From Rhodospirillales bacterium (GTDB lineage Bacteria; Pseudomonadota; Alphaproteobacteria; Rhodospirillales_A; JACZKS01), in assembly GCA_018648445.1 (NCBI GenBank), contig JABGRG010000074.1, forward strand, positions 1 through 20,226: DNA of 20,226 bases. Direction: 5' to 3'. Below are positions 14,927-20,226 of this stretch, piece by piece (within the stretch, counting starts at the first letter, position 1; each line of letters begins with the position of its first letter). The notes under the pieces are model-generated. The model was not told the origin of the DNA. It was given only the letters and a program-made list of their open reading frames with translations, and made no database searches. The position numbers and the translations under genes were made by a program.

Positions 14927-15361
14927 CTATTCCATACGGGCCAGCGCCTCCAATCCCAGCTCATAGCCGATGACGCCGAGGCCGGCGATCACGCCGACGG
15001 CGACAAGCGAAACGTACGAGTGGTGGCGAAAGCTCTCGCGCTGATGGATGTTGGAGACGTGCACCTCGACCACCTTCGCCTCGACACCGGCAATGGCGTC
15101 GTGAATGGCGACCGACGTATGGGTGTAGGCTCCCGGATTGTAAAGGATGCCGTCGAATTTGCCTTTGTATTCCTGAATCCAGTCGACGAATTGTCCTTCG
15201 TAATTGCTTTGCCGGCAATCAACGGTAATGCCCAGGGCCTTTGCCTTTTTGCGGCACATTTCCTCGACGTCCGCCAAGGTGGTGTGTCCATAGACTTCCG
15301 GCTGCCGGGTGCCCAGCAGGTTCAGGTTCGGGCCGTTCAGAACCAAAATGTGTTTGCCCAT
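14927..15361 (-). CDS. aroQ: Type II 3-dehydroquinate dehydratase
   Basis: A 144-residue type II dehydroquinase, the usual size. It has NGPNLNLLGTRQPEVYG (9-25) with Arg19 and the catalytic Tyr24 of the lid loop, NPGAYTHTS (75-83) with His81, and EVHVSNIHQRESFRHHS (99-115) with the catalytic His101 and Arg112. It interconverts 3-dehydroquinate and 3-dehydroshikimate with anti elimination. Type II enzymes serve both biosynthesis and quinate catabolism. ATG 15361 follows GAGGAG at ten bases; a TTG at 15379 overlapping the ThDP gene stop is less likely. It lies 14 bases after the ThDP gene and just before the dctP2 promoter, so here it is probably catabolic, joining the quinate-side and shikimate-side ketones. 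Confidence 0.96.
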   Translation of the reverse strand: MGKHILVLNGPNLNLLGTRQPEVYGHTTLADVEEMCRKKAKALGITVDCRQSNYEGQFVDWIQEYKGKFDGILYNPGAYTHTSVAIHDAIAGVEAKVVEVHVSNIHQRESFRHHSYVSLVAVGVIAGLGVIGYELGLEALARME

Positions 15362-15375
15362 TATGCGACTGCTCC

Positions 15376-17136
15376 TCAATCGGTTGACACGTGCGAGACA
15401 TCCTTATCCGGCGAATAGATATCCAGAATGTTCCAATGGCCGCTCGTCGGTGTCGGATTATTAATCATGGCGACATCTATGACCGTGGGTTTACCAGATG
15501 CAATCGCTTTCTCCAACGCCGGTTTGAACTCAGCCGCGGAACGGATGCGCACGCCGTCAATGCCGTAAGCCTTGGCGATGTCGGCGAATTTGGGTGTCAG
15601 GTCTTCGTCATCCTTGGGGAAAGTCGTTCCGTAGGTCAGTCCGAAGTGCGCCTTTTGCAGACCCGCAATGGTGCCGAAGGCGTTGTTGTTCATGACAATC
15701 CAGATCACGCCCAGACCTTCCTCTTTCGCGGTGGCCAGAACCGCCGGGTTCTGCCCGAACCCGCCGTCGCCGACCAACGAGATAACCACTCGGTCGGGGG
15801 CTGCCACCTTGGCCCCGATGGCCGATGACGGCCCAAAGCCCATGGTCGCGAACCCGCCCGGTATGAGGACCGAGCCCGGCGTATAGATGTCGAACTGCTG
15901 GCCGACACCGTTTTTGTTCCAGCCCACATCGGTGGTCAGGATGGCGTCACGCGGCATCACCGCACGCACATCGGCCAGAATGCGTTCGGGCATCATGGGG
16001 AAGGCGTCGCTGGTTTCCATTTCGGTGTTCGACGCCTTGAATTCCTTGCGGTTGGCGGCGATTTCTTCGGCCAGTCCCGGTTTTGAGACGCCGTTGGGGT
16101 ATAGCTCCCTGGCGATTTCCAGCAGCGCCTTCAGAGCTTGCTTGGCGTCGGCGACGATGCCCAATTCGGTGGGGAAGTTGCGGCCGATCTCGGACGGTTC
16201 TATGTCGATGTGAATCAAACGGCTGGGCGGGAAATTGAAGGTATAGTCCCGATACCATGACGAACAATCGGCTTCCTTGAAGCGCGTGCCGATGCCCATG
16301 ATCCAATCCGCGCCCAGGCACTTGTCATTGGTGAACTGGGTTCCCCAAAAACCGGTCATGCCCAGTTTCAAAGGGTGATCGTCGGGCAGGGTACCCTTGC
16401 CCATGACGCTGTGGGCGACGGGAATGCCCATGTGGTCGACAAATTCGCGCAACTCGTCGGCGGCACCGGCCAGCAGCACGCCGCCGCCCACGTAAAGCAC
16501 CGGGTTGTCGGCCTGGGCCAGATTGCGCACGACCTGTATGGCGGCCTCGCGATCTATGGACGGTTTGGACAAGACCTTGGTGTTGCCTTTCAGCGCATCA
16601 AACAGGCCGGTGTCGATCTTAGCCGAGAAAACGTCCATGGGGACGTTCACCAGCACCGGGCCGGGCTGTCCGCTTTCGGCCAAACGAAACGCCTTGTCGA
16701 TAATTTCGGGCAGCAGTTCGGCGCGATCAACCCGCCACGCGCGCTTCACGAAGGGGCGGTAAATCTCGTACTGGGAGGCGTCGGCGTGCAGGTTGACTTC
16801 CTGGTGCGGGTGCTTGCCGTAATAGTGGGTCGGGATGTCACCGGCGATCACGACCATGGGGATGCAGTCCATGGCCGCGTTGGCGACACCGGTCGCTGCA
16901 TTGGTCAGGCCGGGGCTGAGGTGGGTCAGCAGGACGGAGGCCTTGTTTTTGACCCTTGCATATCCGTCGGCGGCATGGGCGGCAATCTGTTCGTGGCGAA
17001 CGTTAACGAAGTGAATCCGGTTATTGGAGAGAGCCGAAAGAAAGGCGATGTTGGTGTGGCCGCACAAGCCGAAAATATGCTCGACACCACGGTCTTCCAG
17101 ATAGCGAACCAGTTGATTGGAAACGAGATCCTGCAT
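15376..17136 (-). CDS. ThDP-dependent enzyme of the acetolactate synthase/IolD superfamily
   Basis: A 586-residue three-domain ThDP enzyme. The N-terminal pyrimidine-binding domain has GVEHIFGLCGHTNIAFLSAL and the activating Glu49 (RHEQIAAHAADGYAR). The middle domain has PVLYVGGGVLLAGA (212-225). The C-terminal domain has the cofactor motif from GDGGF (456) to MNNNAFG (482-488). GHTN at 26-29 differs from the PGG of true acetolactate synthases and recalls GHGN of the inositol enzyme IolD, but I cannot assign a substrate. It could decarboxylate a 2-oxoacid, transfer an acyl group, or hydrolyse a ring 1,2-diketone as IolD and cyclohexane-1,2-dione hydrolase do. ATG 17136 has GGAGGAA just upstream; the open frame continues to 17304 without family similarity. 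It follows the acylating aldehyde dehydrogenase by 20 bases, so the two probably act in sequence (aldehyde to acyl-CoA). Confidence 0.92.
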   Translation of the reverse strand: MQDLVSNQLVRYLEDRGVEHIFGLCGHTNIAFLSALSNNRIHFVNVRHEQIAAHAADGYARVKNKASVLLTHLSPGLTNAATGVANAAMDCIPMVVIAGDIPTHYYGKHPHQEVNLHADASQYEIYRPFVKRAWRVDRAELLPEIIDKAFRLAESGQPGPVLVNVPMDVFSAKIDTGLFDALKGNTKVLSKPSIDREAAIQVVRNLAQADNPVLYVGGGVLLAGAADELREFVDHMGIPVAHSVMGKGTLPDDHPLKLGMTGFWGTQFTNDKCLGADWIMGIGTRFKEADCSSWYRDYTFNFPPSRLIHIDIEPSEIGRNFPTELGIVADAKQALKALLEIARELYPNGVSKPGLAEEIAANRKEFKASNTEMETSDAFPMMPERILADVRAVMPRDAILTTDVGWNKNGVGQQFDIYTPGSVLIPGGFATMGFGPSSAIGAKVAAPDRVVISLVGDGGFGQNPAVLATAKEEGLGVIWIVMNNNAFGTIAGLQKAHFGLTYGTTFPKDDEDLTPKFADIAKAYGIDGVRIRSAAEFKPALEKAIASGKPTVIDVAMINNPTPTSGHWNILDIYSPDKDVSHVSTD

Positions 17137-17156
17137 GGATTCCTCCGAATAAAGAA

Positions 17157-18563
17157 CTAAAGCGCCTCGGTGCCGTAAAACTCGCCGAACAGTTCCTGTT
17201 CGCTGGGGCGGTCTTCGGGGATCGGGCGGCTGACCCAGGTCACGTTCATGTAATGCTTCAGATTGACGTTTTCGTTGGTGATGTTGCCACCCCAGATGCC
17301 GCACCCGAGGCTCGACGTCATGGGCATGCCATTGTCGAACGAACCGGCGTTGGCCTTGGATTGGGGCTGGCGCACCATCATGCGGCTGACGGGCGCGACC
17401 CGCGCCAGAGCGTCGATATGATCATCATTGAACGAATAGATGCCGCACGAATGCCCTTTGCCGCCAACTTCGTAGATGTCGTGCACCATTTGCAGCGCCT
17501 GATCAAAGTCCTCAAACTTATAAAGGGCCATGACGACACACAGCTTCTCGCTTGAGAACCTGTGCGCGGGCCCGATGTCCTGCTGGTCGACCATCAGGAA
17601 CTTGGTGTCGGCAGGCACTTCGAACCCGGCGATTTCGGCGATACGCGGAGCGGGCACGGCGACCGTGTTGATGGTGCGATGGCCTTCGTTATCCCACAGG
17701 GCCTTTTCCAGCAGGGCCTTTTCGGCGTCGTTGCAAAGGTATCCGCCTTCTTCCTGCAATTGCTTTTCCATCGAGTCATAAATGGCCGAAGCGATCACGA
17801 TGTTGCCGTCCGCCGAACAACCCGATCCGAAGTCGGACGTTTTGCTGATGCGGGTGTTGCGGGCCGCTTCTTCGACCTTGGCGGTTTCATCAATGACGAT
17901 GGTCGAGTTTCCCGCGCCCACCCCGTAGGCCGGTTTGCCCGAGCTATACGCCGCCCGGACCATCGGCTGGCCGCCGGTAGCCATGGTCAGATCGCAGATG
18001 GACATCAATTCGTTGGTCAGCGGGATGCTGGGCTTTTCCACGCATTGCAGAAGGTCGGCCGGAGCCCCCAGTTTGGCCAAGGTCTCGCGCATCACGCGGA
18101 CGGTTTCGAAGGTTGTTTTCTTGGCCCGCGGGTGCGGCGAAAAAATGACGGCGTCCTTGCACTTCAACGCATTGACGGCGGTTCCCGGCGGGGTCAGGGC
18201 CGGGTTGGTCGTCGGGATCAAGGATGCGATCACACCGGCGGGTTTGGCGTACTTCACCAGACCCTTGATGGGGTCGTCCTCAATGACGCCGACGCTTTTC
18301 TGGCGCATGGCGTCGCGCAGGATACCCATGATCTTGAAGCGCTTGCCGGGACGGCCTTCGCGATCCCCCAGACCGCTTTCGTCCACACCCATTTGCGCCA
18401 GACGGGTAAATGTTTTTTCGTTGGCGGTGGCCCAGCCGATGGCCTGAGCAATGCGGTCAACCTGTTCCTGATCGTAATCTGCGATGGCGTCCATGGCCAC
18501 GCGCGCGCGGGCCAGCATGGCGTGGGCGGTTTGCCGTTCTTCGGGGGTGATTTCGCGAGCCAC
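17157..18563 (-). CDS. CoA-acylating aldehyde dehydrogenase (EutE/AdhE-N/SauS-like)
   Basis: A 468-residue aldehyde dehydrogenase of the CoA-acylating branch. Signatures are VIASLIPTTNPALTPPG (111-127), CKDAVIFSPHPRAKKTT (135-151), the nucleotide-loop ATGGQPMVRAAYSSGKPAYG (195-214) and VGAGN, and the catalytic Cys249 in DFGSGCSADGN. It should convert an aldehyde, CoA and NAD(P) into acyl-CoA. Closest in style to sulfoacetaldehyde (SauS), propionaldehyde (PduP) and acetaldehyde enzymes; the substrate cannot be read, and no sulfonate gene is nearby. It starts at GTG 18563 with AAAGGAG about six bases upstream. It sits 18 bases after the TIM-barrel gene and 20 before the ThDP gene. The acyl-CoA it makes is a plausible CoA donor for the CoA-transferase or substrate for the HMG-CoA-lyase-like enzyme in the same cluster. 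Confidence 0.92.
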   Translation of the reverse strand: MAREITPEERQTAHAMLARARVAMDAIADYDQEQVDRIAQAIGWATANEKTFTRLAQMGVDESGLGDREGRPGKRFKIMGILRDAMRQKSVGVIEDDPIKGLVKYAKPAGVIASLIPTTNPALTPPGTAVNALKCKDAVIFSPHPRAKKTTFETVRVMRETLAKLGAPADLLQCVEKPSIPLTNELMSICDLTMATGGQPMVRAAYSSGKPAYGVGAGNSTIVIDETAKVEEAARNTRISKTSDFGSGCSADGNIVIASAIYDSMEKQLQEEGGYLCNDAEKALLEKALWDNEGHRTINTVAVPAPRIAEIAGFEVPADTKFLMVDQQDIGPAHRFSSEKLCVVMALYKFEDFDQALQMVHDIYEVGGKGHSCGIYSFNDDHIDALARVAPVSRMMVRQPQSKANAGSFDNGMPMTSSLGCGIWGGNITNENVNLKHYMNVTWVSRPIPEDRPSEQELFGEFYGTEAL

Positions 18564-18581
18564 GATGCTCTCCTTTAATCT

Positions 18582-19433
18582 TTATATTGCGTGTCGTCGG
18601 GCCGCCGGTTTGGGGGCGGAATGAAATTCAATGTACTGTTTGGCCGTGTCCAGACAGCGCTTGGCATGTCCCTCGTATCCCAATTCCTCGACTCGTTTGA
18701 GGTTTGGCAATTCGATGGAATAGGGAACCAGCGGCAGACATTCGAAAATGGATGCAAAATCGATGCACCCTTCGCCTAAATAAAGGCGGTCGTCACGTGC
18801 AATATGGATCATGCCTTCACGGGTGGTCGGAATTTCCGGTGCGGTATCGCAGATATGCACGAAGTGTGTCCATTCGCGCGGCAGGGCGACCAACTTGTCC
18901 AGACCAAGTTGGGAAAAATGGACATAAAGGGTATCCACCAGAATGCCGCAGTTTTCGCGCTCGGCGGCGCGCACGATATCAACGGCCTCCTGAAGACTGG
19001 CCAGGCGCGAAAAGCTCGGAAACTCCAGGTCGACCGTCAGGCCAAAGGGTTTCGCCAAGTCGCAGATTTCACCGTATCGTTCGACAATGAAATCGCGGTT
19101 CGTGCGGTCCGTGGTCCAGGCGCTTGAAATGACGTGACGCGCGCCCATCTCGGCGGCGACTTCCATGGCGGGCAGGTAGTCTTTGGGGTCGTTGTCGGCG
19201 ATGATGCGGGCCAGTTCCAGATCAAGAACCCGAACGCCCGTTTCGGCAAGCGCTTGCTTGGTCTGCCGGACCATCTGTTTGTCGGTGGGCGAGTAGACGT
19301 GTTCTCCGGCGATGCCCATGGGGATAAACCGGAAGCTAACGAAGTCATAGCCGGCGCGCGCCGCGATACGGGTCATTTCCGGCGGCGCACATCCAATAAC
19401 CGTAAGATGGGCGAGTGAAAACTGATTTCCCAT
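18582..19433 (-). CDS. AP-endonuclease-2/xylose-isomerase-like TIM barrel (IolE/IolI or 3-dehydroshikimate dehydratase type)
   Basis: A 283-residue single-domain TIM barrel of the sugar phosphate isomerase/epimerase family. The metal ligands line up as Glu137 (DLEFPSF), Asp167 (LVDTLYVHFS), His193 (HFVHICDT) and Glu241 (SIELPN); LYLGEGCIDF (218-227) is the usual GxG loop. The family includes inosose dehydratase IolE, IolI, hydroxypyruvate isomerase and the 3-dehydroshikimate dehydratases AsbF and the N-terminal half of QuiC1. Given the shikimate-type neighbours, dehydration or isomerisation of a cyclic keto acid is the best inference. ATG 19433 has GGAG nine bases upstream; an earlier in-frame ATG at 19448 contains that site, and homology starts at 19433. 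It lies 22 bases after the HMG-CoA-lyase-like gene and 18 before the aldehyde dehydrogenase, in one operon. Confidence 0.88.
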   Translation of the reverse strand: MGNQFSLAHLTVIGCAPPEMTRIAARAGYDFVSFRFIPMGIAGEHVYSPTDKQMVRQTKQALAETGVRVLDLELARIIADNDPKDYLPAMEVAAEMGARHVISSAWTTDRTNRDFIVERYGEICDLAKPFGLTVDLEFPSFSRLASLQEAVDIVRAAERENCGILVDTLYVHFSQLGLDKLVALPREWTHFVHICDTAPEIPTTREGMIHIARDDRLYLGEGCIDFASIFECLPLVPYSIELPNLKRVEELGYEGHAKRCLDTAKQYIEFHSAPKPAARRHAI

Positions 19434-19455
19434 TGACCAAGACTCCATCAATTCT

Positions 19456-20226
19456 TCAACGTTTTCCCAAAACGTGGGCCATGCGGCTCGGAAGCCGACG
19501 CCCGACAAGGCTTTCCATCTGCCGGGCAAGACCGCAAAGCCCCTGCCAGTCGATGCCTGTCTCCACGCCCATTTCGTTCAATGAATAGGCCGCGTCCTCG
19601 GTGGCGATGTTTCCGGCAGCCGCCGGGATGAAGGGGCAACCGCCCAGTCCGGCCAGCGCGGTGTCGAATATGCGCACGCCCGCCTGCATTCCGGCGACCA
19701 TGTTGGCAATGCCAAGGCCCCGGGTGTCGTGCAGATGCAGGACAATTTCGATCGCAGGATCGATAACGTCGCGAACCCGGCTTGCCATCTCGAAAACCGA
19801 CACGGGATTGGCGAGGCCCGACGTGTCTGAAACGTTGATTTCCTGAACGCCCATGGCGCTGAATTCGGCGGCAATGTCGCAGACCCGCTCAGCGGGCACC
19901 TCGCCGCCAAAGCCGCAACCCAGCGCCGATTGAATTCCCGCGCGCACCGTGATCCCAGCATTAAGCGCCTTTTCGATCATCGGGACGATCAGCTGTTTGG
20001 CTTCTTCCAGGGTGCGGTTGGTGTTTTTGAGGCTGTGGACCTCGCTGGCCGAAACCGACATGGCCAGGTGTTTGACACCAGCGGCAATGGCTCGGTCGAC
20101 GCCCCGCATATTCAGGGCCAGCGCCGTGTAAACGACACCCGGTTTGGGAGTCAGCAGGGAGAACAGCTCGTCCGTGTCAGCCATTTGCGGCACGGCTTTG
20201 TGCGAGACGAAGCTGCCAATGTCGAT
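19456..20226 (-). CDS. HMG-CoA lyase-family enzyme, 5' end cut by window
   Basis: 256 residues of a protein usually near 300; the frame is open to the right edge. The visible N-terminus IDIGSFVSHKAVPQMADTDE is the part of HMG-CoA lyases that follows the GPRDGLQ motif, so about 40 residues are outside; GTG 20193 is inside this conserved segment and is not the start. Further signatures are SVSASEVHSLKNTNRT, IEIVLHLHDTRGLGIANMVA (metal His pair) and the Cys loop AGLGGCPFIPAAAGNIATED. Family members split 3-hydroxy-3-methylglutaryl-CoA-like thioesters to acetyl-CoA plus an oxoacid. It is the first visible gene of the minus-strand run through aroQ. With the class III CoA-transferase in the same cluster, it suggests a terminal step that cleaves a branched hydroxyacyl-CoA. 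Confidence 0.93.
   Translation of the reverse strand: MDIGSFVSHKAVPQMADTDELFSLLTPKPGVVYTALALNMRGVDRAIAAGVKHLAMSVSASEVHSLKNTNRTLEEAKQLIVPMIEKALNAGITVRAGIQSALGCGFGGEVPAERVCDIAAEFSAMGVQEINVSDTSGLANPVSVFEMASRVRDVIDPAIEIVLHLHDTRGLGIANMVAGMQAGVRIFDTALAGLGGCPFIPAAAGNIATEDAAYSLNEMGVETGIDWQGLCGLARQMESLVGRRLPSRMAHVLGKR

Noticed and set aside
17137..17304. Upstream extension of the ThDP gene by 56 codons
   Set aside because: The added residues overlap the aldehyde dehydrogenase gene, are Arg/His/Pro-rich and unlike the family; ATG 17136 has a strong GGAGGAA site.
15376..18563. Sulfonate (taurine/sulfoacetate) catabolism suggested by a SauS-like dehydrogenase next to a ThDP enzyme
   Set aside because: The ThDP enzyme does not show the N-terminus I expect of sulfoacetaldehyde acetyltransferase, and no phosphotransacetylase, sulfite exporter or taurine gene is present; the neighbours are shikimate-type. 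Kept only as an alternative.
17562..18578. 338-codon plus-strand frame opposite the aldehyde dehydrogenase
   Set aside because: Gly/Arg/His-rich low-information translation typical of antisense to a GC-rich gene.
1..20226. tRNA/rRNA genes, CRISPR arrays, insertion sequences, integrase or attachment sites
   Set aside because: Looked for on both strands; no cloverleaf, regular spaced repeats, transposase motif or long terminal inverted repeats were seen.

Overview
The window looks like an accessory catabolic region of a proteobacterium, most likely an alphaproteobacterium. The reasons are its moderately high GC, two complete tripartite TRAP transporters, tight ATGA/TAGTG gene overlaps, and a mix of class III CoA-transferase, acylating aldehyde dehydrogenase and XRE-cupin/LysR regulators. 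This lineage call is inference; there is no rRNA or other marker gene. I see no tRNA, insertion sequence, phage gene or CRISPR array. Nearly all the DNA is coding.

Left module (1-6020). A minus-strand operon runs dctP1-dctQ1-dctM1-ridA-MBL hydrolase, the last gene cut by the window edge. It is read from a good sigma70-type promoter at 4468-4496. Diverging from it is a two-gene plus-strand unit: a DJ-1/PfpI protein overlapping by 4 bases an XRE-cupin regulator. A RidA protein suggests the imported compound gives enamine/imine intermediates. The periplasmic protein resembles the 2-oxoacid (TakP) type.

Middle (6080-9897). A stand-alone shikimate dehydrogenase (aroE, NADP-type motif) on the minus strand and an unusual fusion gene on the plus strand are read from back-to-back promoters. 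The fusion joins a 4-hydroxyphenylpyruvate-dioxygenase-like VOC half (the kind found at the C-terminus of QuiC1-type 3-dehydroshikimate dehydratases) to a shikimate-dehydrogenase-like half. A LysR regulator follows it.

Right module (9900-20226), all minus strand. In transcription order it reads: HMG-CoA-lyase-like enzyme (cut by the edge), IolE/AsbF-like TIM-barrel protein, acylating aldehyde dehydrogenase, ThDP enzyme, type II 3-dehydroquinate dehydratase (aroQ), then a second TRAP transporter dctP2-dctQ2-dctM2 with its own promoter, a third shikimate/quinate dehydrogenase with an NAD-type motif, and a class III CoA-transferase.

Together the middle and right modules carry what is needed to import a quinate/shikimate-like cyclic acid, oxidise it (three dehydrogenase domains) and dehydrate it (AroQ, TIM barrel, VOC). 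No protocatechuate ring-cleavage (pca/lig) genes are in view. Instead there is a ThDP enzyme, a CoA-acylating aldehyde dehydrogenase, a CoA-transferase and an HMG-CoA-lyase-type aldolase. That set recalls myo-inositol catabolism (dehydrogenase, IolE, IolD, CoA-dependent aldehyde dehydrogenase). It suggests a non-aromatising, CoA-dependent route for a carbocyclic acid. This is the main hypothesis of the annotation and is not proven by the sequence.
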